The notes: a model not told the origin generated them from the sequence alone. Positions 54,060-63,752 are shown, counted from the stretch's first letter. The stretch is 64,000 nt of DNA from Ignavibacteria bacterium (GCA_016709315.1 JADJMZ010000001.1:682001-746000), one strand, 5' to 3'. Translations and numbers: made by a program.

Positions 54060-56441
54060 ATGGGCTCTATATTAATACAATCTGGATTTGCTGCGGCTAT
54101 TGTATCTGCGATATTGTATCTTCTTGCAAGTACCGGAAAAGAAAAATATTTAAAATACGGAAGACTGTTTTTTCATTTATCGGTAACAGCAACTATTGCG
54201 TCGGCAGCATATTTAGTATATCTGATAATTTCACATCAGTTTCAATATACTTATGTGTGGAATTACAGTTCGAAAAGTCTTCCTGTCAATTTGCTTGTTT
54301 CCACATTTTATGCAGGTCAGGAAGGAAGTTTTCATCTATGGGCTTTTTTCATGGCAGTGCTTGGAATATTCTTACTTCAGTTTCTTTTAAAAAGAGATTC
54401 CTCAGGTAATCACAATTCTAATATTGAGAGAAACGATAAATATGAACCTCTTGTGATGTTCACATTTACTTTAATTCACGCATTTGTATTATTTATACTT
54501 GTTATTAAGTCACCTTATCTGTTTGTTTGGGAATCATTTCCTAAAGATGCTGCAGTAGGATTTATTCCGGAGGATGGAAGAGGATTGAATCCTCTGCTTC
54601 AGAATTTCTGGATGACAATTCATCCCCCGATTTTGTTTGCGGGTTTTTCTGCATTAGCAATACCGTTTTGTTTTGCAATTGCAGCGCTTGTCAAAAACAG
54701 ATACTCCGAATGGATGAAACTTGCTCTTCCATGGACCTTGTTTGCAGGAATGATTTTAGGTCTTGGAATAATGCTTGGAGGTTACTGGGCTTACGGAGTT
54801 CTCGGCTGGGGCGGTTACTGGGCATGGGATCCTGTAGAAAATTCTTCTTTAGTTCCATGGATAATTATAGTCGCTGCAATACATACTATGCTGGCGGAAG
54901 AAAAAACTTCAGGTTATAAAAAGTCAAGTTTGATACTTTGTATTATGGCATTTGTGATGGTGCTTTATTCTACTTTTCTAACGAGAAGCGGAATTCTCGG
55001 TGATTCATCTGTGCACTCGTTTGTGGATCCGGGACAGGAAGTATATTTGTTTCTTGTTGTATTTCTTTCATTATTCGGACTGAGCGGAATCGGTTTGATT
55101 TTTTTCAGACTAAAAAGCTTAAAGACAAAAAAAGCCGATACTTCCGAAGTTCTTTCAAGAGAATCTGCGTTGTTCACCGGAGCAGTTGTTCTCAGCGCAG
55201 CAGCACTTGTAATAGCTGTCGGAACAAGCTGGCCAATTATTTCTAAAGGAACAATTGACGCTGCGTTTTATAATAAAATGAATCTTCCTCTTGCAATATT
55301 TATTGGCGTAATAAATGGTTTCAGCATAATGCTTGCATGGAAGCATTCAGAAGAAAAGAGATTCCTGAGAAGTCTTATAGTTCCTGCGGCATTGGCTATC
55401 GCCGGAACAATTATTCTGGCAGTATTTGCTGTAAGGGATGTATTGATTGCTATTTTTATCGCCACATCTTTATTTTCACTTTTCATCAATTCTCGTATTG
55501 CATATAAAATTTTCATAAACAATAAAACTAAAGCAGGCGCTTACCTTGCTCATATCGGCGTAATGATATTGTTTCTCGGAGTTATCGGTTCGTCAAAATA
55601 TTCAGAAGAAGTAAATATTTCCCTTCCTTTGAACGAACCTAAAGAAGCGCTCGGTTATAAAATGACTTATAAAGGTTCAACACCTTTCCTGGATATGAAT
55701 GAAGAAAAATACCATTTCAATGTAGTTGTTGAAAAAGACGGACAAGGATTTTTACTGCAGCCGATTATGTATTACAGTGAATATTCAGAGGGAATATTAA
55801 AAAATCCCGATATTGCAAATTTAATTACAAAAGATGTCTACCTTTCTCCAATGGCTCTTGAGACCCCAAAAGAATATTCTGAAAATGATATAGTTACTAT
55901 TAAAAAAGGTGAAGCCATAGAAGTCAAAGGAATGAAGGTAAAGTTTATTGACTTTGACAGATCAAAATTCAGTCAGGAATCGATGCAGGAAGGAAAAGAT
56001 AATATCATGGGAGCTGAACTTGAGATCACTTCAGGATATGAAAAAGAAAAAATCATTGCAGAGCAGAAGATTTCTGATGGAGAAACAGAAAATATTCCTG
56101 TTAAACTAAAAAGCAATGAGAGATATACTTTCTTTCTTTCAAACGTAACAGTTACCGGAGAATCTTCCATTGAACTGGGAATTGTAGATGCTCAGGAAAT
56201 AAAGGATCCCCAAGCCCCGGAAATGCTGGTTCTTACTGCAAGTATTAAACCTTTCATTAATCTGGTCTGGGGGGGTACGGTTATTATGGTACTCGGATTT
56301 TTCTTCTCACTATACAGCAGATACAAAAAGTTTGATAATGAAAAAAGAAAATCATCAAAAATAATCTATAACAACGGTCATCAGAATGGTCATCAGAAAA
56401 ACGGTCATCATAAAACGCATAACGAAAAGCAACTTAAATAA
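54060..56441 (+). CDS. ccmF: Cytochrome c heme lyase CcmF
   Basis: CcmF is the integral membrane part of the heme lyase that joins heme to CxxCH motifs. The 793-aa protein has about 15 membrane helices. Its WWD domain, GGYWAYGVLGWGGYWAWDP (about residues 240-258), binds heme, and PVENSSLVPW follows. A large periplasmic domain (about 510-730) precedes the last helix. The C-terminal tail has HQNGHQKNGHHKTH, a histidine-rich string not usual in the family. It begins 25 bases after ccmE. The other ccm genes (A, B, C, G, H) are not in the window. Confidence 0.95.
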   Translation: MGSILIQSGFAAAIVSAILYLLASTGKEKYLKYGRLFFHLSVTATIASAAYLVYLIISHQFQYTYVWNYSSKSLPVNLLVSTFYAGQEGSFHLWAFFMAVLGIFLLQFLLKRDSSGNHNSNIERNDKYEPLVMFTFTLIHAFVLFILVIKSPYLFVWESFPKDAAVGFIPEDGRGLNPLLQNFWMTIHPPILFAGFSALAIPFCFAIAALVKNRYSEWMKLALPWTLFAGMILGLGIMLGGYWAYGVLGWGGYWAWDPVENSSLVPWIIIVAAIHTMLAEEKTSGYKKSSLILCIMAFVMVLYSTFLTRSGILGDSSVHSFVDPGQEVYLFLVVFLSLFGLSGIGLIFFRLKSLKTKKADTSEVLSRESALFTGAVVLSAAALVIAVGTSWPIISKGTIDAAFYNKMNLPLAIFIGVINGFSIMLAWKHSEEKRFLRSLIVPAALAIAGTIILAVFAVRDVLIAIFIATSLFSLFINSRIAYKIFINNKTKAGAYLAHIGVMILFLGVIGSSKYSEEVNISLPLNEPKEALGYKMTYKGSTPFLDMNEEKYHFNVVVEKDGQGFLLQPIMYYSEYSEGILKNPDIANLITKDVYLSPMALETPKEYSENDIVTIKKGEAIEVKGMKVKFIDFDRSKFSQESMQEGKDNIMGAELEITSGYEKEKIIAEQKISDGETENIPVKLKSNERYTFFLSNVTVTGESSIELGIVDAQEIKDPQAPEMLVLTASIKPFINLVWGGTVIMVLGFFFSLYSRYKKFDNEKRKSSKIIYNNGHQNGHQKNGHHKTHNEKQLK

Positions 56442-56470
56442 TACCGTTCTTAAATTTAAATAAAAAATAA

Positions 56471-56560
56471 CCACTACCGGAGTTTCCGAGATGTTCTCCG
56501 GTAATGGTCTCTACTGCGCCGGAGTTTCAATTACACACTAATTAAATAACCCCGGCGTAT
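56471..56560 (-). repeat. Dispersed intergenic repeat B, copy 2 (two hairpins)
   Basis: Between the convergent ccmF and 7-heme lipoprotein genes, this block is the reverse complement of the element at 9807-9890. The first hairpin is ACCGGAG with CTCCGGT (56476-56502); the second joins CGCCGG (56517-56522) with CCGGCG (56552-56557). The core in the orientation of copy 1 reads GAACATCTCGGAAACTCCG, one mismatch from that copy. The rest of the 376-base gap is AT-rich, apart from the terminator at 56756. Confidence 0.6.
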
Positions 56561-56755
56561 GTTTTTTATAAATAATTTTTTCTTTAAATATAAATTATTT
56601 TTTTATAAAAAGATTTAGTTAAATAAATAGACAGTCATTTTATTCCTTCAGCATTTTAATATAAGTTTAAGATGATTGGCCTTACCTCTTAAAACACAGT
56701 TTCACTTTCCATAACTTCGCAATCAGAATTTAAAGGTTCAGTTTAATAATTTTAT

Positions 56756-56792
56756 AAAAAAATCCGGAACTCAAAGTAACTGGTTCCGGATT
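56756..56792 (-). terminator. Terminator at the end of the cytochrome gene cluster
   Basis: AATCCGGAAC (56761-56770) and GTTCCGGATT (56783-56792) make a perfect 10-bp stem with a 12-base loop. On the minus strand it is followed by TTTTTATAAA. It lies 26 bases beyond the stop of the 7-heme lipoprotein gene and so ends the minus-strand cluster. Confidence 0.85.
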
Positions 56793-56817
56793 AAATTTAA
56801 ATAGTATTTCCTTCTAA

Positions 56818-57696
56818 CTATCTGCTGTTAAAATTAACAACTCCGTTTACATGTTTTTCAGGATCTATGATAGTGCCGTCAGGATTAATTACCAGACCAT
56901 GACATTGATAACAGGTATTGATTGTAAAATTAGAGAAGTGCGGATGGAAAAAGTTTCCGTTTGGCAAAGGATTCGGATTTCCTGTCACAGGATCGCCGTG
57001 ACACGAACCGCATTTAACGCTTTCCCTGTCTGTCCATTTAGGTGCAGAGTTTAAATTCCCATCCTTAAAATTTCCATGACAATATGAATTCGAACAGGTT
57101 GCTGTACCTCTGTCCCACACAGGATCAGGTTCAAATTGACCTCCTTCAAAGACTGTTATTGTCTTTGCAAGCGGACCGAAATTGATTTCTGCAATTCCGT
57201 CTGGAGTATTTCCAATATGATTTGGACTGCTGAAACCATCCGACAAAGGAGTATGACATTCGCTGCATTCTACCATCGCAGAATATTTTACAGAATCCAT
57301 GTGATAAGCATGAACTCCGACACCGAGTGAACTTACACTTGTTTCACCGTTTAACGCCTTTGGCGGATAACTGCGACCTGAAGTTCCTCCATGACATAAA
57401 CGGCAGTTCTGTGGTCCGCCTGATCCGGTATGACAGTCATAACAACTTGCGCCGGTATTCCCGCCTCTGTAATCTGATCCATGACAAGTCTTGCATTCAT
57501 TCAGATTCCATGCTTTGTTATTGAAAATATATTTTCCATGGAAACTGCCGGAAGTTGTGTCAGTCCAGCCGGAAGGATGAATACCAATCTGCGGAGCTGT
57601 AACTAAATTGTCTTTTATTTCGCTGCATCCCTGATATCCCAATGCAGAAATAATCAATAATGAAAACAGGATGTAGAAATAATTTATTTTTTTCAT
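56818..57696 (-). CDS. Seven-heme lipoprotein cytochrome c (CxxxxCH/CxxCH type)
   Basis: A 292-aa secreted multiheme cytochrome. The signal ends ALGYQGC with a lipobox-like Cys, so it is probably a lipoprotein, perhaps on the outer face of the outer membrane. Six standard sites are seen (CKTCH, CYDCH, CRLCH, CSECH, CGSCH, CYQCH), plus one CX4CH site, CSNSYCH, between the fourth and fifth of these; seven in all. Such mixed motif sets are typical of the GSU-type family in metal-reducing bacteria. It is the last gene of the cluster, with a terminator after it, and 124 bases after the 14-heme gene. Confidence 0.9.
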   Translation of the reverse strand: MKKINYFYILFSLLIISALGYQGCSEIKDNLVTAPQIGIHPSGWTDTTSGSFHGKYIFNNKAWNLNECKTCHGSDYRGGNTGASCYDCHTGSGGPQNCRLCHGGTSGRSYPPKALNGETSVSSLGVGVHAYHMDSVKYSAMVECSECHTPLSDGFSSPNHIGNTPDGIAEINFGPLAKTITVFEGGQFEPDPVWDRGTATCSNSYCHGNFKDGNLNSAPKWTDRESVKCGSCHGDPVTGNPNPLPNGNFFHPHFSNFTINTCYQCHGLVINPDGTIIDPEKHVNGVVNFNSR

Positions 57697-57820
57697 ATTT
57701 TTAAAGTCTTGCTTAGTAAACAGAATTTATATTTAAGCTTATTGTTTTAAAATAATTTATTGAAACTAAGTATTAGAAATAATATTAATTTATCTTTCCT
57801 TAAAAATTTATTGAACGGAT

Positions 57821-59065
57821 TTATTGCTCTCTGCCGTGACAATATCCGCAGAAACCTACTCCTGAAATTCCGTCAGGTTTAGCATTTGCATCTGTATGAC
57901 AGGAATAACACACTGCTCCTTTTGTTTCATGCCAGATTCCTTTTTCATCACTTAAAAATCCCTTTTCATGAGTTTTCGGATTCGTACCTTTTACTCCGTC
58001 ATTGTCATAGTGACATTTCAGGCAGGCAGGATCGCTTCCTTCCACATCATGGCATGACTGACAGGATTCAATGTCTTTCTTTGCAAGCGCGGAATGTAAA
58101 CCGCCTCCTGTGTTAACTCCGAATGTTGTAAAGTTTGGCTGCTGATGGCTTTTGGGAGAAATACCGGTTACGAGTTCGCCCCCGTCCTGATGACATGAAG
58201 AGCAGAATGTTACAGGATCATGACATGATTTGCATTCAAAAGATTTCTGATTTGCGTCAAGTCCGTGAGTAAATCTGTAATTCAGTTCATGAGCTGTAGT
58301 AAGTTTCTGAAGTTTTCCTCTGTCAGTTCTTGTACCGTTTTCCTTTGTATAATACGGCGCAAAGAAATTATCTTTTGTGTTATTGCCGCTGTGTTCAAGA
58401 GGACTGTGACACGCCTGACAGAAATTATCGCTGTGACACATCATGCAATTATTCTTTTCGGAAACTCCGAATGCTGTCTTATGTTCATTTAGAAAGTTAG
58501 ATTTCAGGTGATCCTTAGGTGTTAAATTTGTCAGATTATTATGACAGGACTCACAATTGTTCGGAGCTTTGTCATTGTTGTGACATGAGTAACAGCTTTC
58601 CATACTCGGAAATCCTGCAGCGCTTTCCTTTGAGAATTTAACTTTATCAAGTCCTTTGTGGCAGTCAGTACATTGCTTTCCCTGAATATGCTGCTTGTGT
58701 GAAAAATTAAGTTCATGGTCGGAAGATTTCAGCTTTTTGTACGGCTTTTCATAATGGCAAAGGTTGCATTGCTTTGTGTCCTTTACATCATGGCAGCCTT
58801 CACAATCCTTCTTTTTCGGATTTAAATTATCTTTTGATGAAACCGAGTTTTTTGCGGCTGTATGGCAATCTTCGCATTTTACTCCTGCATCTACAACGTG
58901 AAGCTTATGATCAAATTTAATTATTTTACTATTGTCATATTTTTTATCCGCGACATATAAACTTTTAATTTCCTTCAGATTAGAATCTCCCGGAAAATAA
59001 GCGGTTCCGTACAAAAAAATTATTACAACAGCAGCAAACAGAAAGTAAAATTTTGTAATTTTCAT
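57821..59065 (-). CDS. Fourteen-heme cytochrome c
   Basis: The 414-aa chain has an N-terminal hydrophobic segment (FYFLFAAVVIIFLYGTAYF) acting as signal or anchor. It contains 14 CxxCH sites: CEDCH, CEGCH, CNLCH, CTDCH, CYSCH, CESCH, CMMCH, CQACH, CKSCH, CSSCH, CQSCH, CLKCH, CYSCH and CGYCH. Histidines for distal ligation are abundant (e.g. FDHKLHV, NFSHKQHI, FTHGLD). Heme packing near one per 30 residues indicates an extended wire. It follows the barrel gene by 15 bases, a pairing typical of porin-cytochrome conduits, in which the cytochrome sits in or beside the barrel. Confidence 0.93.
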   Translation of the reverse strand: MKITKFYFLFAAVVIIFLYGTAYFPGDSNLKEIKSLYVADKKYDNSKIIKFDHKLHVVDAGVKCEDCHTAAKNSVSSKDNLNPKKKDCEGCHDVKDTKQCNLCHYEKPYKKLKSSDHELNFSHKQHIQGKQCTDCHKGLDKVKFSKESAAGFPSMESCYSCHNNDKAPNNCESCHNNLTNLTPKDHLKSNFLNEHKTAFGVSEKNNCMMCHSDNFCQACHSPLEHSGNNTKDNFFAPYYTKENGTRTDRGKLQKLTTAHELNYRFTHGLDANQKSFECKSCHDPVTFCSSCHQDGGELVTGISPKSHQQPNFTTFGVNTGGGLHSALAKKDIESCQSCHDVEGSDPACLKCHYDNDGVKGTNPKTHEKGFLSDEKGIWHETKGAVCYSCHTDANAKPDGISGVGFCGYCHGREQ

Positions 59066-59080
59066 AAAATTATTTATGCT

Positions 59081-60373
59081 TTAATACTTTTTAAATAACC
59101 AGAAATTCAGTCCTAACAGAAATCTGGTGTCATATTTATAAATTTTATTTGTAATGAACTGACCCTGAAGATCAACGCTGAATCTTGGCGCCGGTCTGAA
59201 TGTAAATCCGAGTGATCCGCTGAAAGCATTTTCTTTTTCAGAGGAGTAATCCCCGATATTATAACTCGAGTAGCTTATTCCGAGATTAGCGGACAATTTA
59301 GACCTCACAATTTCTCTGTAAAGATAACCATAAGCTCCGTCAGATTCTCCGGCATATCCGGTGTACTTTGTATAAGATAATCCGTAAGAAGGATGACTAA
59401 ATCCAGCCTGAATTTTCAGAGAATTATCGTCGGTATAAATTACATCCGAAACCTTTCCGTAAAGATTTATTCCGTTTTTTAAAGTATAATCAAGACCACC
59501 GCCAACTTCCTGATACTGCTTGTGCGAAAAAGTCCAGAAAATAGTATTGTAACTTATCTGCGGCTCTCTGTATTCATAAAATGCTGTAAGTCTTAAATTA
59601 TTTCTTAAGGAAATATTTGCATTTATTTCTCCTTTGTAAAATACATTGTTGTTAATGTCAAAATAAGCTTTACCATAAAAGAAATGCTTCTTTTTATGCG
59701 AATAATTAAAATCCACTCCGGCAAGCTGATCTGCAGGAGAAGCAATATCTATAATGACATTTTTAACAGCAAACAGACTGTCGTCAAATCTTTCAGCATT
59801 GTACGGTTCCGGCTTTCTGTGCTTATTCATATAACTTATAGAAGCGTTGAAATCACGAACCCCGTAATAAGAAAATATTCCTCCGAATATATAGTTATCG
59901 CTTAATGACGGATAATCTCTGATTTCATAATCTCCGGGAGTAAGAGCACCTCCATATCCGGAAAATTGAAATTCTTTATTCTTACCAGTCTTTAACTTTA
60001 AGTTCAAACCATCTATCGCACCTTTCCCGACTCCTGCAAATAAATACTGTCTGCCGAGTTTTAAATCCAGAACATTAAATAGATTTGTTCCTTTCAGGTA
60101 AAGGTTATAAAACCTGTAATTGAATCCTTTGTCAACTTTATTGATGACATCTTCTTCAGTCTGAATAAGAGTGTTAAAGCCCCACTTATTTTTTTGAACA
60201 TCAAGTAAAAGGTTCTGATAACCTCTTATGTGAGCTGTCCGGGAATCTGTATTAATGCTGTCTGCTCTTTCCCAGCTGTAAAACTGAGTGCTGAATCTCA
60301 TGTTTATTGATTGTGCATTTGCAAGAGCGGAAGCAAAAAGAATAAGTAAAAGAAATTTGTATTTAGTTTTCAT
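59081..60373 (-). CDS. Outer-membrane beta-barrel protein of the cytochrome cluster
   Basis: A 430-aa protein with a clear signal peptide (MKTKYKFLLLILFASALANA) and then strand after strand of alternating hydrophobic and polar residues with Tyr and Phe girdles, for instance NKWGFNTLIQTEEDV and NLRLTAFYEYREPQISY. The last residues, FWLFKKY, are an aromatic-rich barrel end. I do not recognise it as MtrB or PioB by sequence, but its place between cytochrome genes (9 bases after the second 4-heme gene, 15 bases before the 14-heme gene) suggests it is the porin of an outer-membrane electron conduit. Confidence 0.85.
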   Translation of the reverse strand: MKTKYKFLLLILFASALANAQSINMRFSTQFYSWERADSINTDSRTAHIRGYQNLLLDVQKNKWGFNTLIQTEEDVINKVDKGFNYRFYNLYLKGTNLFNVLDLKLGRQYLFAGVGKGAIDGLNLKLKTGKNKEFQFSGYGGALTPGDYEIRDYPSLSDNYIFGGIFSYYGVRDFNASISYMNKHRKPEPYNAERFDDSLFAVKNVIIDIASPADQLAGVDFNYSHKKKHFFYGKAYFDINNNVFYKGEINANISLRNNLRLTAFYEYREPQISYNTIFWTFSHKQYQEVGGGLDYTLKNGINLYGKVSDVIYTDDNSLKIQAGFSHPSYGLSYTKYTGYAGESDGAYGYLYREIVRSKLSANLGISYSSYNIGDYSSEKENAFSGSLGFTFRPAPRFSVDLQGQFITNKIYKYDTRFLLGLNFWLFKKY

Positions 60374-60382
60374 AATATTGTT

Positions 60383-60976
60383 CTATTCTTTAAAAACTTT
60401 TGGTTTAGAGTGAGCTATTTGTTGCCACATTGGTTCATAATCAAATTGGAAAAAAGTCGGACTATCAGAGTTATGACACTGAATGCAGAATTTTTCCTTT
60501 TCGGTGTGAATTATCAATCCTTTCGACATTGCTGATTCCTTGTCTTTCATAACTGAGAGTTTAGAATAACCCGATCCGGGACCATGGCAGCTTTCACACT
60601 GCACTCCCTGGTTTTTGTCAAAAGAAGCCTTCAGTTCGCTTTCATCCACTTCAGTCCCGAAAGTATGACATTTAACGCAATGAGGAGTTTCTGCTGCAGG
60701 TGCGTTAAAACCTTTTGACAATGCAATACTGTCAGCTTCCGGAGTTTGAAGCGTCTGAAATGCTTTTGAATGATTAGACTCTTTCCATATATTAAACTGA
60801 TTTCCCTGAGCTTCAGATTTATGACAGGCACCGACGCAGGTATTAACTCCTACATATTTATATTTAGATTGTGAATAAAAAGATTCAGGAAAAGTAAAAA
60901 CGGCAGCAATCGCTATTAAACAAACGATTGCTGCCGTTGAATTTTTTTTATCTATTTTTAAATCTGATTTAGTCAC
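60383..60976 (-). CDS. Four-heme cytochrome c, paralogue 2
   Basis: A 197-aa protein with one hydrophobic segment (about residues 14-35) as signal or anchor. Heme sites: an unusual CX3CH, CVGACH, in YVGVNTCVGACHKSE, followed by CVKCH, CESCH and CIQCH. The layout resembles cytochrome c554-like domains, which carry electrons in the periplasm. It is clearly homologous to the next gene upstream (61028-61591), sharing the order and spacing of all heme sites and phrases such as QGVQCESCHG and KLSVMKDK. The pair is a tandem duplication. It lies 9 bases before the barrel gene. Confidence 0.92.
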   Translation of the reverse strand: MTKSDLKIDKKNSTAAIVCLIAIAAVFTFPESFYSQSKYKYVGVNTCVGACHKSEAQGNQFNIWKESNHSKAFQTLQTPEADSIALSKGFNAPAAETPHCVKCHTFGTEVDESELKASFDKNQGVQCESCHGPGSGYSKLSVMKDKESAMSKGLIIHTEKEKFCIQCHNSDSPTFFQFDYEPMWQQIAHSKPKVFKE

Positions 60977-61027
60977 AATAAATTTATATACTGTTTAGTG
61001 ACAAATTATACTTCCAAAAATTAAATA

Positions 61028-61591
61028 TTAATTAGCAGGTTTCGGGTGTTTTATTTTTTCCCATGCTTCATCATAATTGAATCCTTTGAAGTTTGGACTC
61101 TCCGAGTTATGACACTGAGTACAGAATGCTTCTTTTTCAGTATGAAGCATCAGACCATTAGCAACTGCTTTATCTTTATCTTTCATTACTGAAAGCTTCT
61201 TGTATTCAGACCCGGCACCGTGACAGCTTTCGCACTGAACACCCTGAGTTTTATCGAAAGTAGTTTCGAATTCACTTTCGTCCATATCTTTACCAAGAAC
61301 ATGGCATTTCAGACATTCTTTTGTTTCAGCAGCAGGAGTTGTAAATCCTTTTGTCTTAGCTATTTCGTCTGCAGCTGCAGTCTGAAGCGTAAGAAATGCC
61401 TGTGAGTGTTTTGAATCTTTCCAGATGTCAAGCTGTTTTCCCTGACCTTCTGTTTTGTGACATGCTCCGACGCAGGTATTAACTCCTACATACTTTGCAG
61501 CGGATTGTGATCTTGAATTTTCATTCTGAAGAAACAGTGAGGACGCAATAACAAAAATTGCAAGTCCTGTTACAACAATTTTCCTTTTCAT
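61028..61591 (-). CDS. Four-heme cytochrome c, paralogue 1
   Basis: A 187-aa periplasmic cytochrome with signal peptide MKRKIVVTGLAIFVIASSLF. Heme sites are CVGACH (CX3CH), CLKCH, CESCH and CTQCH, at the same places as in its tandem copy downstream. WKDSKHSQAFLTLQT and GFNYDEAWEKIKHPKP are also shared in form. Divergence between the two is moderate, mainly in the signal and the linker, so the copies may have different partners. It starts 55 bases after the 18-heme gene. Confidence 0.93.
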   Translation of the reverse strand: MKRKIVVTGLAIFVIASSLFLQNENSRSQSAAKYVGVNTCVGACHKTEGQGKQLDIWKDSKHSQAFLTLQTAAADEIAKTKGFTTPAAETKECLKCHVLGKDMDESEFETTFDKTQGVQCESCHGAGSEYKKLSVMKDKDKAVANGLMLHTEKEAFCTQCHNSESPNFKGFNYDEAWEKIKHPKPAN

Positions 61592-61646
61592 GGCTTTGAT
61601 TAATTTTTATAAAAATAACGATTTTAAAAATAAAATTCTTTGTTTT

Positions 61647-63728
61647 TTATTTTATCATTTCCTTTAACTTCTTTTTCTTTTCTGATAATACTGTGCTTAT
61701 CAAATCATAATTATGTACATAAATGCTCGGATAAGCGTTAAACTGATTTACTATTTTCTTGATTTCATTTGCTTCGCTCCTTTGTTCGTTAGTCAATTCC
61801 ATTCCCTGAACCTTATTAAGTAAATCCGAAATTTCGGATTTTGTTCCATTAAATTCCTTTTTCCAATCTGTCATAGATTCCTCATAACCTGCTTCGTGAC
61901 ATTTAAGACAGATTTTATTGTCAGGTTTGACTACTTTATCCGAAGAAATGTGACAGTCTATACATGTAGATCCTCCCTGTTTCATAAAGTCAGGTTGATT
62001 TTTATTCAGGAAGCTTCCGTTATAAACCTCGCTTTGAAACTTATGACATTTCGAACACGATTCGTCATTCTTGCTCTGAGAGTGATGACAACTGTTGCAG
62101 CTTTGTTTATTCAGAATGAGTTCACCATGTTTCTCTGAATTTGAATGGCACTTATCACAGCTTATCTTATTTTTTACAATATGAAGATTATGTGAAAAAT
62201 CCATTCCGAATTTCTTTACAGTTACTTCCTGTATTCCGGAATGACAATTATAGCATTCGTTTGGTATAAACTCAGAACTTGACTTAAAGTCCGGCAGTCC
62301 GGCGGATGATCCGACCAGTGTGAGTGATTTTTTCATAAGACCGTAAGCTGATGTAAGAAGTTTGTCCGCAAAAAGAATATTATGAACGCTTTTTCCTGTT
62401 TCTACTATTCTGATGTTATGAAAAGCTTCTTCAAGAGTTTTCTCTGCTTCGGATTTGTTACTGCTTTTTGAATTCTTAACCTGGTTTGTTACAACTTTAT
62501 AAATTGAATTGATTGTAAGAAGTCTTTGCTCAGAAGCAGTCTTCCATTGTTTCAGAAGATTATCATAACCGCTTCCATGACATTTTTCACAGGAAGATGA
62601 TCCGGCTTTTGTAGTTTGCACATCATTTTTATCCTGTTCGTGAAATACATGACAGCCCTTGCAATTGATTCCGTTCATGTACATTACACTCGGAGTTTTT
62701 TCCACATCAAATCCGCCTTCACCTGTATATAAATTAACCTGACTTGAATGAGAGTTACTGTGACAGCTTATACAGTCAGAAGGTGAATTAGGATCTATTT
62801 TCTGAACCTTATGCTGTATCGGAGTATGACATACAAAGCATTTCATTGAATGCTTTTTTATATGAGTATTATGCATGAACTCAATGTCACCATACTTCTC
62901 GAGTTTTTCATTTTCAAAATGACACTGAAAACATCTTTCCTTTCCTACTTCGCCGTTTCCTAAAATTGTATTTGTATGACAGCTCGTGCAGGATATATCA
63001 TTCTTTGCTACAAGAGTATGGTCATATCTGAAACTTGCCATTTCTTCTTTCGATTTGTTTTTCCAGCTATGACATGTATTACAATCTACAAGTTTGTCAA
63101 ATTTGTGTTCGGGATCATCTGACTTTTTGAAGTGACAGTTAAAGCAGGTGGCTTCAGTTACTTCCATGTGAGTACCCTGAACGATCTGCGAATGGCAGCT
63201 TGTACATTTCAGTGTTTTACCCCTTCGTAATTCCTGAAGGTGATTTTTGTGATTGAACATCACGCCTTTAAAATTATATGTAGAATCCTGCAACGCCTGT
63301 TTTTCGTGACATCCTGATCTTGCGCATGTGTTATCAGGAATTTCAGCCCATGGTTTTCTTTTTTTATAAGACATTGAAACATAATTTACAATCTGCACAA
63401 GCCCGTTTAGTTTGCCCCGTATTGTTCCCGAAATCCCGGGTTCGAAATGGCATTCGACGCAGTCTACTTTGTTGTGTGCGGAAGTTCTCCAGCTTTGATA
63501 GAATGTTTCCATATAATGGCACGTAGGACAGAAACTGGGTCTGGAAGTATACTCAGCAGATACAGATAGTAAAAGCAGCAATCCAAAAATAGTAAGACCG
63601 GACATCAGTAAAAACCTTTTGAATCCTCTTACATTTTTAAAAAACCTTTTTTCTTTCAAAGGTTTCTTTTCATTTTTAATTTCTTCAGGAGAATTTTCTA
63701 CCGGCGGATTTTTTTCGTTGTCATCCAT
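61647..63728 (-). CDS. Inner-membrane-anchored 18-heme cytochrome c (NapC/NirT-like start)
   Basis: A 693-aa protein with a short cytoplasmic tail, one membrane helix (about residues 39-57) and a large periplasmic part. The first sites, CPTCH with HYMETFYQSW and CVECHFEPG, are typical of NapC/NirT quinol dehydrogenases. I count 17 CxxCH sites and one CX4CH (CARSGCH, third in order), so 18 hemes. Two heme-rich halves are separated by a helical linker (about 405-500) without heme, and a helical tail follows the last site. It would take electrons from the neighbouring b-type subunit or quinol and carry them across the periplasm. It begins 24 bases after the cytochrome b-like gene. Confidence 0.93.
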   Translation of the reverse strand: MDDNEKNPPVENSPEEIKNEKKPLKEKRFFKNVRGFKRFLLMSGLTIFGLLLLLSVSAEYTSRPSFCPTCHYMETFYQSWRTSAHNKVDCVECHFEPGISGTIRGKLNGLVQIVNYVSMSYKKRKPWAEIPDNTCARSGCHEKQALQDSTYNFKGVMFNHKNHLQELRRGKTLKCTSCHSQIVQGTHMEVTEATCFNCHFKKSDDPEHKFDKLVDCNTCHSWKNKSKEEMASFRYDHTLVAKNDISCTSCHTNTILGNGEVGKERCFQCHFENEKLEKYGDIEFMHNTHIKKHSMKCFVCHTPIQHKVQKIDPNSPSDCISCHSNSHSSQVNLYTGEGGFDVEKTPSVMYMNGINCKGCHVFHEQDKNDVQTTKAGSSSCEKCHGSGYDNLLKQWKTASEQRLLTINSIYKVVTNQVKNSKSSNKSEAEKTLEEAFHNIRIVETGKSVHNILFADKLLTSAYGLMKKSLTLVGSSAGLPDFKSSSEFIPNECYNCHSGIQEVTVKKFGMDFSHNLHIVKNKISCDKCHSNSEKHGELILNKQSCNSCHHSQSKNDESCSKCHKFQSEVYNGSFLNKNQPDFMKQGGSTCIDCHISSDKVVKPDNKICLKCHEAGYEESMTDWKKEFNGTKSEISDLLNKVQGMELTNEQRSEANEIKKIVNQFNAYPSIYVHNYDLISTVLSEKKKKLKEMIK

Positions 63729-63752
63729 TAAAAAATTTGTTTAAATAAAATA

